Source: Owenia fusiformis
Lineage: Eukaryota > Annelida > Polychaeta > Sabellida > Oweniidae
DNA: 64,000 bases
Assembly: GCA_903813345.2 (NCBI GenBank)
Contig: CAIIXF020000001.1
Coordinates: 23,517,915-23,581,914, forward strand
Direction: 5' to 3'
This document shows, piece after piece, positions 1 through 14,100 of the stretch. Below the pieces are notes generated by a model. The model searched no databases, had not been told where the DNA came from, and saw nothing but the letters and a program-made list of their open reading frames with translations. How positions within the stretch are numbered: position 1 is the first letter of the stretch; the number at the start of each line of letters is the position of its first letter. The position numbers and the translations under genes are program-made.

Positions 1-2124
1 TCCATTTTGTCTCGTATACACCATCCATTTGCCAGTAAAAGTCTTGCCTTGTGTCTATTTATACATGTGAATATGTTTCAGTTTCACTCAGTTAAACGTT
101 AAAGACAATGTTGCAAACATCACTGAAAATGAAAAACACTTATCTAATCATATTAAATGATATCAGTGAGTCCATTGTGATCCTTCATGGAAACAAATGA
201 ATTTCAACGGATGTATCTCATGAACTCTGGATCTTAAGTGTAATTGAATAATGTGTACATTTTATGTAACCTACCTAAAGTAGGCTGGCCAAGTGCTTGT
301 AAGGGTAGGAAACGTGACTGTGTTGAACTGGTTGAGAGGACGTCTTATTATATAGTGCTTGCCCAAAGTATTAAAATTCATGTTCTTTTGTGTCCGAAGT
401 TTATAATCTGTATGATCGCGGAGATGGGTTTAAGTTATTGTTAATAGACCGTCAACAATCGAAAAACAATACCGAACAACCAATACAGTGAAGAGCAATT
501 CCAAAGTTACCATTGGTTCTTTCGCCACAATGTTTTAATCGTATAGCTAAGATTTTTGAGAAAGGGTTGTTTAAGCACTATCATCAATAATTGTTCCATA
601 CTTGGAATTGCATTCAGTTCTACGCCAATCGTAATGAAGACCTTTGAGAGCATGTCATCTAAAATGTCGGATTTCTCAGAATATATTTTTACAATGAATT
701 TTTACAAGTGAATTGCAACATGAATTTTCTTTATCATGTGAAAATTCCAGCTGTTTTCGATAAAGGAAAACGAGTTAATCTTGTTTTATTTTGGTACAAT
801 GTTTTGGGACACTCCGTACTTACATCAGTCTCATTCAAATAGTTTTGATTGTTTAAAAGTCGGCAGAATCTTTGGAATCATTCCTTTGATTCCGATTCCA
901 TTTCATTATTACAACACTGGTATTTCACAAGAAATAACATTATTTGCTGTGAAATAATTATTTGAATTCAATAAACAAGTTTGATTCAACTGACCGGTTC
1001 AATGCGTGAGATTGGAATGGGTAAAGAAAACACTTCGATAACTATTCTTTAATATCTACAAATGGTTCTTTTATTTATTTAGTTTCTTTTATCTATTAGA
1101 AATACTTTCAATTTCGAGTATTTGCGTTTCAAATGATTCTTTTATGTTTTTGATCCAATGTTTGTGAATCTTAAGTTAATCAAGTTGCTTTACACCTAAA
1201 ACTGAAGGTCGAGGTTTAAGGCTAACGTACAATTTCCACATATGGCAAAATAGTTTTATAAAACGAAGAGGAATTCAGCTACATGTCGACAAATCATTGG
1301 CCTCGATCCATTTCTGGTGGTACATTCTCCATCTTATATTCTTATTCTCATTTAAACAGTCTAGATCTTGTATTCTTAAATTGAATGGATCAACAAATTT
1401 TACTCAAAGGACAAATTCATGTTATTGTGTGAAAAAAGAAAAGATAACAAAAACATAATGCGTTTTTGCCATTGACTGAATTGTATAAAGGTCATGGTCA
1501 TAAGAACTTGAACGAATTTTTAGGGTTGGTGACATAGTGATTTGCCAATCGGCTTGACATATTTATCGATTTCTAATTTGCATTTGTATTTGTCAATGAT
1601 ACAAAAAGCATTCTTTCTTTAAGACCGCAGAGTTTGTTTGTGAAAGAACGTTGTCGGTTTGGACCACCCTGTACATTAAAATGTCTTCTATGATCCAACC
1701 TCAAATACTTTCACTTTTTTCTATATATTCTTTTTTCTAGTTCGTCAAAAACGTCGCAGAGAATCAAATAAATGTTTTGAAAACACCATTGATAACCCCG
1801 GGTTGGTACCCATACCTGTGTATGTTAAAGCTCACATAATATAACTAACTAGATCATGGTATGACTTTCATTTTTCACTGAAATGCCAAATTACTACATA
1901 TAAATGCTATTCCCAGTGTGATCATTTTCCTCATTACCAATCCTCGTTCCGATCCGTTGCTTTCCTCATAATTTTCTCAAGATGCCCAGAGTCCACGAGT
2001 CCACGAGTCCACGGCACCACAATAAATTGACCGAAGCGAGTTGATAAAATGCAAGGTTTTGACAAAATCGGCATTCTTAGGCCCCTTATGGATACATATT
2101 TTCATCAATATATTGCTTTTCCAG
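1..2124. other. Upstream NOS intron or flank, no exon found
   Basis: I see no coding exon here on either strand. The first NOS exon starts at 2125 with a partial codon, so at least the final part of this stretch is intron. The preceding oxygenase exons, including the haem-ligand cysteine region, must lie to the left of the window. The stretch is AT-rich, with no clear inverted repeat or tandem array beyond a triple GAGTCCAC run near 1990-2015. Confidence 0.55.
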
Positions 2125-5100
2125 ATTTACATGGTTTGCTGAGCTTGGCTTAAAATGGTACGCAGTGCCTGCAGTTTCTAACATGATGTTTGATATAGGG
2201 GGTTTACAATACGGTGCGGCACCATTCAATGGCTGGTACATGTCTGCTGAGGTGGGGCGAGATTTGGTGGATGCAGCACGATACAATATGTCCGAGGTAA
2301 AGAAAATATTAAAAAATATTGTCAAAAATGACATTCTAGTAGTCTGTATGTATTATTTGTCTTGCATCAAGTCTTTATCCCCATTATAAACCTGTATTTA
2401 AACTGAGATACAGTACTCGTGTTTTCCCCAGTGTTGCGACCCGGTGTAAAAGAAATTATGCCCCCTGCGGATTATGGTCCCCTTTCTTAAAGGCCCTTAC
2501 TGGAACTGATTGTGAATACGTTAATAAGTGAAAGGGTTGTATTTAGGTCACCATATAAATCAATGGAAAGTAAAACCATAATTTGATAGGACCCCCTACC
2601 CCTTTTACACCTGTGTTAAAACGTGCATGCAACTTTTGTTTGATTACAAAAATTTAATGAATGCATTGCATATTATTTAAGTCCGTTGCAGTAAAAATGG
2701 GACTGGACACTAAGTCAGTGACATCACTTTGGAAAGACAAAGCGGTAATAGAGGTGAACAGAGCCATTCTTTACTCTTTTCAGGTAGGAGATCTTAACTC
2801 GTTTTTAATTATTTACCCCCCCCCCTATCACACCAACTAGTTCTTACCCGTTCTTGCCAGTCCTATGAAAACGTCGTAAAACGGGCTCAATCTGGCTGTG
2901 GTCGGGAAATATGTCTGAAATAATTAGCTTCTTCGTTCTTAAACAGTCTTCAATACGTCCATCTCGTTCGCAGTTCGTTCAGGTCGCACCACGTCGGTGT
3001 GCAACGTCGTAGAACGCGTCCCTTAGTCTAGAAGGTCAACATGACCTGATTACAGAACGGTATGGTCGCCATCGACTTTTGAATCGATTCAAAATTCCAA
3101 AATCACATTCCCGTCTGAGAACGTTCATAAAGTTCGTAAATAGACCTAAGAAAGTTGCAGCTACGTTCATTCCGTTCGCACACAGTTTAAAACCAGTTTT
3201 GAAGAACGCAGTGGCAACTTTTTTGGTATGATAGCTATATTTTTGCTAACTCAATTCAATTCAATTCAATTTCAAAATAATTTATTTCAGTTTTCATTAC
3301 AAAAATTACAACATTATACAGGCTATGACACCCCAGGGGGTGTATAACTGCCCATAATTAAATTTACAATAAACATGATAAACTGTGAACATTTAAAGTG
3401 GTACATAGGTCTATACAATAATATAATATAATATGAATACAATATACAAATACAATAATATGAGACAATAAAGAAATGAAATAAATGTTCGTTCATAAGC
3501 AGTGTTAAATACGTTCTTAATCAGTTTAAACCCGTTTGCAATTAGTTCTACCTCGTTCTCAACACGTCCTCAGACAATTCAACTCGTTGTTAGAACGTCC
3601 CTAGTAGGATTGAAGTACGACGGTTCCGTTCGTAGTACGTCCAACTCGTCGTTAGTACGTTGTCACTCGTTCTTATTGTAGAACGTGACGACCACGAGAA
3701 CATTTTGAGCATTGTCTAAGTTCTAGAGGACCTACCCGTTTGAGTACGTTCGATGACGTTTGTAAATAGATCCCAAATAGTTCTTAGTAGGTCCAGTCCG
3801 TTCGTACACAGTTGAAGCCCGTTTTCGAGAACGTAGTGAGAACTAGTTTGGTGTGATAGTAGGGTTAAGTGAACCTATGAAACCTTTCAGAGCAGTCACA
3901 CGGTTTTAAAAGATTTATTGTATTAAGTACAAACATTAGATTCTAATAGGCCTTGTTATGCTTCCAATAACTACAATTGATCGATCGAGTTCATCGAACT
4001 TCTCAACGAAATACAATTCAAACGAGGTGTTTCAGCTATATTTCTAGCTATTGAAAAATGTAGCCAAATGTGCCATCATATGGAACACATATAATATTTT
4101 GTTCTGCTATGGTACATTCGTGAAATGTAAATCAATTTGTTTTTATATGTTTAGATGATGAAATTTTTATGAACTCGGCGGGTTACATTGGTCGTAGAAC
4201 AGTTCATAATTATGCCAATTTAACCAGGATTTGAATATGAATTGACAAATACAGGGTGTCCCGAAAGTATACCCCCCCCCCTAGGCAGACATATTCCAGT
4301 GTCCTCATAGTATGTGTCATATATTATTTTAAAGCTTGTCCAAAGTTACATTGATTTGCCAAGTATCATGGTTTAACTCCCAAATGGGAAAAAGTTACAG
4401 TCATTTTAAAAGTTAGTGTTTTGTCAAAATAAAGTTCAATTTTACACCACATTACTAGTCAATGTGTCCCCCCTTGACCATGTTAACAGCGGCAATTATT
4501 TTCAGATATGACCTTAAAAGTCCTTCAAATAGGAGTGTGGAACTTTATAACCCTCTTAAAACCTGTTAAGGGACTTTAGAAGAGCTTCCTTAGAGTGTCT
4601 ACCCTTACCGTTCTCTTTTTCCAACTCAATATCCATCCAATCCGAAAAGAATTGCTGCTGTTAAGATGGCCCGGGAGGACACATTGACTAGTGATTTGGT
4701 GTAAAATTGAACTTAATTTTGACCAAACACTAAATTTTTAAATGCCTGTAATTTTTTCACATTTGAGAGTTGAACCATGATAGTAATCAATGTAAATTTG
4801 GATAAGCTTTAAAATGATATATGACACATACTATAACGACACTGGTATATGTCTGCCTAGGGGGGACCCCATACTTTCGGGACACCCTGTAGATAATAGA
4901 AATGAGGTGCAAATTTTTGAAAAATATTTACAATTATATCGCTTTCCCTTGAAATGCCCCTCAAGAGATGAATAGGGGCTTTGATGAATCCCAATTGGAT
5001 CTACGTCTGTTTTATACGATCAGGTATCCCTGTTTCTAAAACCTTCCCATCGTATAACCCTTAGTAAATTTGCTCAGATATGTATTAATGTATCATACGT

Positions 5101-8100
5101 ATTTATTAAGTTCTCCTGGGTGGGTAAAGTTAAAAGTATTGTGTTCATCACACCAATAATCTAAATGACGCACTTTGGTTGAATTATTCTCCCTCATTGT
5201 TCAACATGTTAAAATCTTGATCCACTTGGACATTTTAATATGCATTAAGCATAATCCTTTCACTAAGGCCAACAACCAAACTTGCGCTATTGTGTTGAAG
5301 TGAATGATCCCGATTGACTTCCACATGGCCAATATTTGCATAGATATTGTTCATTTGATCCGAAAGGATTGGAATGTCTTGCATTCCTGGTGTAAATACC
5401 AAGGCCAAAAGTATACTTATAAAACCAGAGACGACTGGAAATCAGCATATTCTACAGAACATTGGCACTTTCTGAACCGAGTCCGTATTGTAGCCATTGC
5501 ATTTTTCTCATTTTAGGAAGCCAAAACCAAAATCGTCGATCACCATACTTGCACAGAGGGGTTTATACGCCACCTTAAAAATGAGCAGAGACTGCGTGGT
5601 GGCTGCCCGGCAGACTGGGTGTGGATAGTGCCACCTATATCTGGTTCACTCTCTCCCGCCTTTCATCAAGAAATGCTTAACTACCACCTAACACCGTCAA
5701 TAGAATACCAGGTAGACAGTTTCAACTTATATTAAAGTTCACAAAATCCCTAACAGTCACAAATATGTTTATGAATGATGATTAAAAATCAAGTTATACT
5801 TAATTGAAATAAACTTATGTAAGATACATGTTCATATAAAACCCGAAGTCAACTCAGCTCAGGAAAACCCGAACCCCAGTTGGAATTGTACGCCCCCTAT
5901 AACTTTTCCTATCGAACGTTTTATTGGATGACACATAAGTCTGTCATTGTTGGGCTCTTAGGTTTCTGACTTATTATAGGATTGCGATTTATCATTTTGA
6001 TAATATATCAAAAAGATTAAATAATTTATATCTTTATTGATTCAACGATAATCTTAAAAAATATTAGAATAATATGAACAGTACTAACTAAAGCAAAACT
6101 ACTCATATAGTTTGAGTTATCCTGGGTCCGAGTTCGACAACAATAGTTATATAGTCTAGCTTTTAAAGTTTTATAAAATAATTTATATTAAAGTTTCATT
6201 AGAATAATCATTGTCCACGTTTTATTATATTCTAGGTTGAACCTTGGTACGTCCATAAATGGAAATCCCCTGAGTTAAGATACAAATTTAGGGACTATAT
6301 TCAAACTCGGAGATACACCGTCAAACATGTTGCCAGGTAGTAATTAGTTTAGAAAACATATCTTATTGTCTATAAAAGATTGACCAAAATACAATGATTT
6401 GTGACATCAATATGTTGTGTCAACCTTACTTGAGCTATTGGTTATGTTACAGTATTATATTCTATTATATTCACATTAAGTTTAGTTTATCAATATGCAT
6501 ATACTGTAACTGATCTTCATTAAAGATCTTAGGTCAAGGTCACAATGACATTATATCTTGTAAACAAAACTGAACTGAATGACTCATTAACCCTTGACCA
6601 TCCAGAGAGTTCTAGAAAATATAATCATTCATTAAGATTTAATCATGTGACTGGAGATGTCCAATCAAAACTCAACAAGTAGTCTCAGTTCCAGAAGATT
6701 CTTTCTAGATGATTCTTTCACACTATAAATAAAACTGCAAAGTGGACTCAATAGCAGATAATTAAGAAATCATAACTGGACATCTCAAAGGAACTAAATA
6801 AAGCAGAATTTCAAAGTTTATCAAAAGGACATCTTCTTAGCAGATAATTACTGTGGGAACATTTATAACACTATAAACATACAACCTGAGGACTTTATAT
6901 GGACATATATTACAACACACACTATATACGGATTATCATATACATTCGTGGATTATCATAAACATTTGTGGATTATCATCAAACATTATTGTATACGAAC
7001 ATTATAGGATTACAACGAACATTATTGGATTATTACAAACATTGGAGAACTATTAACGATTATTGAAACTTTCGTGATCTGGAACATTCTCAAGGATCGT
7101 CAAGGATATTTATCGACATCAAGAAATAGCCGTATCATTGATTGGACATCACTTAAGTATTAAACCTCCTTTATATCATTGCTATATTATTTAGTTTTCA
7201 AAATATAAATATATTGTTATCATATTTTAATTGCTGTTTTTACTTTCTGTTATTTTCGAACGTAACAGAAATTGGGGGCTCGTCCGGGATACAACTACAA
7301 CAAGCTAAAATTCAAATATTACAAAATTAGAAATCCAAAACTTGTACATTTAAATTGTGAAGACAGCAATTAATTGAAAATGAGTTTTGAGGTTGAGACA
7401 TTTTTAGAAGCGCCCTCTTTGGAGGAATTTGACGATTTAAAGAAAACTGAACTTCTGGCAATTGCAAAACATGTTGGCCTGTCAGTCAAAAGCTCATACA
7501 ATAAAGGTACAATTAAAAACTTTGTACTTCAATATTTGGTCGCAGAATCACTTCTGCCTGAGGAGCCAGCCCAGCATGTCGAGCATACTGATCCTATTAG
7601 GCTTAAAGAACTTGAATTGAGAGAAAAAGAGTTGCAAAATGAAAGAGAATTGAGAGAAAAAGAGTTAGAAATTCAAAAAGAAAGAGAAATTAGAGAATTG
7701 AGAGAGAAAGAATTGCAAAATGAAAAAGAAATAAGATTAAGAGAACAAGAAATGCAAAATGAAAAAGAAATAAGATTGAGAGAACAAGAAATTCAAAAAG
7801 AAGTTGAATTAAAACGTCTTGAATTTGAAGCTCAATCAAAAACTGATGAACATGCTACTATGCATCAACATTTTGAAAATAGGTTTGACGCTTCAAAATT
7901 TCTCAAATTTGTACCTAAATTTCAAGAGAAAAATGTTGATAAATACTTTACACATTTTGAAAAAGTCGCTCAGAGCCTAGACTGGCCTAAATCAGCATGG
8001 CCAGTTATGCTTCAGAGTGTATTCATTGGTAAAGCGAGTGAAATATTTGCCTCTCTCTCAGCAGAAGCATGCTCTGATTATGACCTAATAAAAAATGCAA

Positions 8101-11100
8101 TTCTTAAAGCTTATGAACTAGTGCCAGAAGCTTACAGACAAAAATTTAGAAATGCCCACAAACAGAGTGACCAAACCCATGTTGAGTTTGCTAGAGAGCA
8201 AGAGCAGCTTTTTGACAGGTGGCTTGTCTCTAAAGATGTATCTGAAGAGTTTAAAAAGCTCAGAGAGCTTATGCTAATAGAACAATTTAAAAACTGTGTT
8301 CAGTATCACATTAGAACTTACTTAGATGAACACAAGGTAGAAACTTTAAGTCAAGCTGCCACCCTGTCTGATGATTATGCTCTTACTCATAAGGGTAGTT
8401 TTATCAAAGGTAATCCTAACTCTAACTTTAGAGGTTATCATGGTAACAAACCTTCATATGACTCTAAATCAAATCAGTCCTCACCATCAAATACATCAAA
8501 CAAAGCAAAAGACCAGTCTAATTCATCACAGAGTTCTAGCTCAAAATCAGATCAATCAAATTCTTCAGGTCCAAAATCAAATGTCACCTGTAACTATTGT
8601 AAAAAGCCTGGTCATCTTATTTCTGAATGCTATAGGATTAAGAATAGAAGAGAGATGTCTGGTTCTGCTCATTCAAATGGTTGTGCTACAGTTCCCATTT
8701 CAAGAAAGCCCATTGTTTGGGATTCATATACTCATACTGAGAAATCAACTCATAGTGATATTATGGAGGATTATAAGCCTTTCATGTCGGAAGGATCTGT
8801 GTCACTGTCAAGTGATGGTACCAATTCAAAGCCAATTAAGATTCTTAGAGACACGGGTGCATCTCAGACTTTGTTGTTAGAAGGTGTCCTTCCTTTATCT
8901 GAGGAGTCATTCACAGGAACCCATATTTTGATGCAAGGCATTGAATTAGGATTTACTAAAGTTCCCCTCCATCGTATTCATATCACATCAGAGTTAGTCA
9001 AAGGGCCAGTTATTGTTGGTGTTAGGCCACAACTTCCTGTTGAAGGAGTCGCATTGCTATTAGGCAATGATTTAGCTGGGGGTAAGGTATCATTAGACCC
9101 CATTGTTTCGGATCAGCCTTGTTCTACTGAGGATTCTGTCCAAGAGGACTCTGATATATATCCTGCTTGTGCTGTTACTAGGGCTATGGCTAAAAAGTTA
9201 GCTAATAGCGGGGATTCGTCTGTGGGAGATGACTTTGATAGTGGGTTTTTAAGCTCCTTGTTTGATGATGAATGTCACTCACCACTTGTTAAAGATGATC
9301 CTTATCCTATTTTAAAGGCAAATTCTTCATTGAAACAGCCTTCTGTTCAAGTCAAGCAGTCATCTATTAAGGCAAATTCTTCATTGAAAAAGCCTATTGC
9401 CAGAGGTGATTCACCTTCTGAGCAGGATCACTATTTTAATGCGGTTTCGCCCGCTCTTGCTAGTACTGATGAAGTTTCATCTTCTTCTGCTAGTGTTCAT
9501 GAGGTTTCATCCCCTCCTTGTTCTGAGGTTTCATCCTCTTCTAGTTCTGAGGTTTCATCCTCTATTTCTGATAGTGATTCTTTGAAAAATGATCCTCATT
9601 CTAAACACATGTTAATTTATGAACAAGAGCATGATCCATCACTCATTGATCTTCATAAAAGATGTCTTACTATTGATGAAGCTGACAAGGTCCCTGTTTG
9701 TTTCTACAAAAAGGATGGCATATTAATGCGAAAGTGGAGACCTCCTGAAGCTTCCCCTGAAGACGATTGGGCAATTGTACATCAAATTGTTGTCCCAAAA
9801 TCATATCATAAGGAAATCTTGAGTCTAGCTCATGATTCTCCCATGGCAGGTCATTTAGGAGTAACTAAAACATACCATAAAATACTCAATCATTTCTATT
9901 GGCCCAAATTAAAACAAGATGTCCAAGAGTATTGTAGGTCTTGTCATACATGTCAAATGGTAGGGAAACCTAACCAGAAAATTCCAACTGCTCCTTTACA
10001 CCCTATACCTGCATTCGATGAACCATTTAGTAAGGTTCTTATTGACTGTGTTGGTCCATTACCAAAAACAAAATCTGGTAATCAATATTTACTCACTATT
10101 CTTTGTATGGCCACACGGTTTCCAGAAGCGATTCCACTTAGAAATATCAAAGCCAAAAACATAGTGAAATCACTCATCAAATTTTTCACCTTAGTTGGAC
10201 TACCAAAAGATCTTCAGTCTGATCAGGGCTCAAATTTTATGTCAGGCTTATTCCAACAAGTCATGGATACCTTGGGTATCAAACAGTGTAAGTCAAGTGC
10301 CTATCACCCAGAGTCTCAAGGAGCTCTTGAGCGTTACCATCAGACGCTTAAGACCATGATTAGAGCTTTCTGTTTTGAATATGAGAAAGACTGGGATGAG
10401 GGCATACCATTGCTTCTGTTTGCTACCAGAGAGGCTAAGCAAGAATCTTTAGGGTTCAGTCCATTTGAGCTGGTATTTGGTCATTCTGTGCGTGGTCCAC
10501 TTAAATTGCTCAAAGAAAAGTGGCTTTCGGAAACTGAAAAGTTTAATTTGTTGAACTATGTCACTGGGTTTAAAGAGCGCCTATCAAAGGCTTGTGAAAT
10601 AGCCAAAGAGAATTTGCTAAATAGCCAAGATAAAATGAAAACTTGGTATGACAGAAAAGTCAAAGAAAGATCTTTCCAGCCAGGTGACAAAGTTCTTATA
10701 TTGTTGCCACTTCAGACAAATCCATTACAAGCAAAATTCTATGGTCCTTATGTAGTGGATTCCAAGGTCAATGACCTCAATTATATTGTCAAAACTCCAG
10801 ATAGGCGCAAAGAAACACAATTATGTCACATCAATATGATGAAAAGGTACTTTGAGCCAGACAAAGAGCATGACTCAATTAAACCTGTAGTCACTTTGGC
10901 ACCTGCCCTTGTAAAAGAAACTGATCTACACGATTCAGATGATACCAATTGTACTGATTTAGACTATGAAGATATCAAAGGTTTGTCTAGGTTAAAGAAC
11001 TCTGAAGTATTATCAAATCTAGATCATAAATTGCATCATGTGACAAATGATCAAAAACAGCAAGTCACAAAATTAATTCATGAGTTCACTGATATCTTCT

Positions 11101-14100
11101 CTGATGTACCGACTAAGACATCTATAGCTTATCATGATGTTGAAGTCCAAGATGTAACCCCTATTAAGCAACATGCCTATAGAGTAAATCCATCAAAATC
11201 TGAAGATTTGAGAGCTGAGGTCAATTATATGTTAGAAAATGACATAATTGAAAAGAGCAATAGCCCTTGGAGTTCACCTGCTTTCATTGTTCCAAAATCA
11301 AATGGTGGACGTAGGCTAGTAGTTAATTATATCAAGGTGAATCGAGTAACAAAGACCGATTCTTATCCCATACCACGAATTGACGACTGTATTGACAAAA
11401 TTGGAACTGCCAAATATGTCAGTAAATTTGATCTCCTCAAAGGATTCCTAGGGGTTCCATTAACTGAAAGAGCAAAACAGGTATCTGCCTTTGTTACTCC
11501 TGATGGTTTGTACCAATTTAAAGTTATGCCATTTGGTATGAAAAATGCACCTGCCACATTTCAAAGAATGATGAATGGCTTATTAGCAGATCTCAAAAAC
11601 ACTGGTGTTTACATCGATGATGTAATTGTCTATTCTGACACTTTTCATGAACACATGTGTTTGCTGCGTAAGTTGTTTGAAAGAATCTCTCTGGCCAATT
11701 TAACCATCAATTTGGCTAAGAGTGAATTTTGTAAAGCCACAGTTGAATATCTGGGCCATGTGGTAGGTCAAGGACAGGTCAAACCAGTGAGTGCCAAAGT
11801 GGAATCAATTACACAACTCCCAGCTCCTACTAACAAGAAAGAATTAATGAGAAGTCTTGGAATGGCTGGCTTTTATAGGAAGTTTTGTCCAAATTTCTCT
11901 TCAATTGCTCTTCCATTGACCGATTTACTTGGAAAAAACATCAAATATGTATGGTCTGAGCAATGTCATACAGCCTTTGATAAAATCAAGGCCATACTAA
12001 GTGAACAACCAGTGCTTGTTGCACCTGATTTTAGCAAGCCATTCAAGATTCAAGTAGATGCTTCTGATGTAGGAATGGGAGCTGTCCTATTACAAGAAAA
12101 GGATGGTATTGATCATCCAGTCTGTTACTTTTCAAAGAAATTTGATAAACATCAGAAAAACTACTCCACCATAGAAAAGGAATGTCTAGCATTACTTCTG
12201 TCATTACAGCATTTTGAAGTATATGTTAGTTCACCAGTTCATGCAGTTACTGTATTTACTGACCATAATCCGCTGACATTCCTTCATAGAATGAAGAACA
12301 AGAATCGTAGATTGTTGAGGTGGAGTCTGTTATTGTCAGAGTACAATCTTGACATAAGACACATCAAAGGCAAGGATAATTTAATTGCTGACACTCTTTC
12401 AAGAGTGTAATGTCTCTATTTTTAAGAGGCTATTTGACTTATACTGCATTTGCCTAAGGCTTTGTGTTGGTATAATAAAAGGATTGTACTTAGAGTGTGA
12501 TTTGATAATATTATTGTAATATGTTTTTTATTGTATTTGAATATTGTAAACAAATGTTATGTAAGTCTCAACCTCATCTTTAAAAAATTGTAACCCTCGC
12601 TACACCAGATATTTTTGTAAAAGTTTTTCATTGTATTCAAAACTTTTCTTTTAAGGAGGGAGGTGTTACAGTATTATATTCTATTATATTCACATTAAGT
12701 TTAGTTTATCAATATGCATATACTGTAACTGATCTTCATTAAAGATCTTAGGTCAAGGTCACAATGACATTATATCTTGTAAACAAAACTGAACTGAATG
12801 ACTCATTAACCCTTGACCATCCAGAGAGTTCTAGAAAATATAATCATTCATTAAGATTTAATCATGTGACTGGAGATGTCCAATCAAAACTCAACAAGTA
12901 GTCTCAGTTCCAGAAGATTCTTTCTAGATGATTCTTTCACACTATAAATAAAACTGCAAAGTGGACTCAATAGCAGATAATTAAGAAATCATAACTGGAC
13001 ATCTCAAAGGAACTAAATAAAGCAGAATTTCAAAGTTTATCAAAAGGACATCTTCTTAGCAGATAATTACTGTGGGAACATTTATAACACTATAAACATA
13101 CAACCTGAGGACTTTATATGGACATATATTACAACACACACTATATACGGATTATCATATACATTCGTGGATTATCATAAACATTTGTGGATTATCATCA
13201 AACATTATTGTATACGAACATTATAGGATTACAACGAACATTATTGGATTATTACAAACATTGGAGAACTATTAACGATTATTGAAACTTTCGTGATCTG
13301 GAACATTCTCAAGGATCGTCAAGGATATTTATCGACATCAAGAAATAGCCGTATCATTGATTGGACATCACTTAAGTATTAAACCTCCTTTATATCATTG
13401 CTATATTATTTAGTTTTCAAAATATAAATATATTGTTATCATATTTTAATTGCTGTTTTTACTTTCTGTTATTTTCGAACGTAACAGTTATTGTACAGAT
13501 CCCTACGGTAAACATAAATCCCCAATGGGTATGTTCATGTATCAATTTCCTTTGTTGAATTGATACCGTTGGTGCTGTCATCATTGATTGTTATGTTGGG
13601 ATCATTTGTTCCTATAGTATCTTCGAAAATTCAACGATTTATTCGAAAATAAAAACAAAAAACATTTTAGAAATGTCAATAGTCCACTCCATACATGACA
13701 TGTACTGAAGTTACCTAAAATCAGTAACAGACAACAAACAATGAAAGAGGTCGAAACTACACTTCCACCCAAAGGGCAGGAAACAAAATCTCAACAAATC
13801 TCAACAAATGATATCTAGAGATGATGTAATTCATGTTAATCATCATTGTATTTCAGTCTTGCCCTATTCTGCACCAGTCTTCTTCGAAAGATACTTAAGA
13901 AGAGAGAAAACATCTCGATCATATATGCCACTGATTCTGGAAAATCTGAACGATATGCAAAGATTGTCGGGAAGGTGTTTGCCAATAGGTTCAATACAAG
14001 CGTGAGTCCATATTAGTATCTTAAGCACAACGAATGGTACACTCCCCTCCAGCTTCATAAGTTTGAGAACTGGATGCCCTTTTGAATCATGTATCAGAAC

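Larger units (their letters stand above)
6445..13486 (+). mobile_element. Complete Gmr1-like Ty3/gypsy LTR retrotransposon
   Basis: Two 823-bp LTRs (6445-7267 and 12664-13486) begin TGTTACAG and end CGTAACA. The 4-bp target duplication is GTTA at 6441-6444 and 13487-13490. A primer-binding site of the tRNA-Pro type (TGGGGGCTCGTCCGGGAT) begins near 7273, and a polypurine tract AAGGAGGGAGG lies just before the 3' LTR. One long open frame fills the interior. The two LTRs look identical by eye, so the insertion is very young and the element looks whole. It sits in sense orientation in a NOS intron. No envelope gene is seen. Confidence 0.95.

Noticed and set aside
2692-2783. Acceptor after GTTGCAG at 2691 for the second NOS exon
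   Set aside because: It puts TAA directly in frame. The acceptor at 2680-2681 keeps the frame and gives residues aligning one-for-one with other NOS proteins.
8371-9585. Extra plus-strand frames inside the retroelement
   Set aside because: They are leucine-rich off-frame readings of the Gag-Pol frame and carry no domain of their own.
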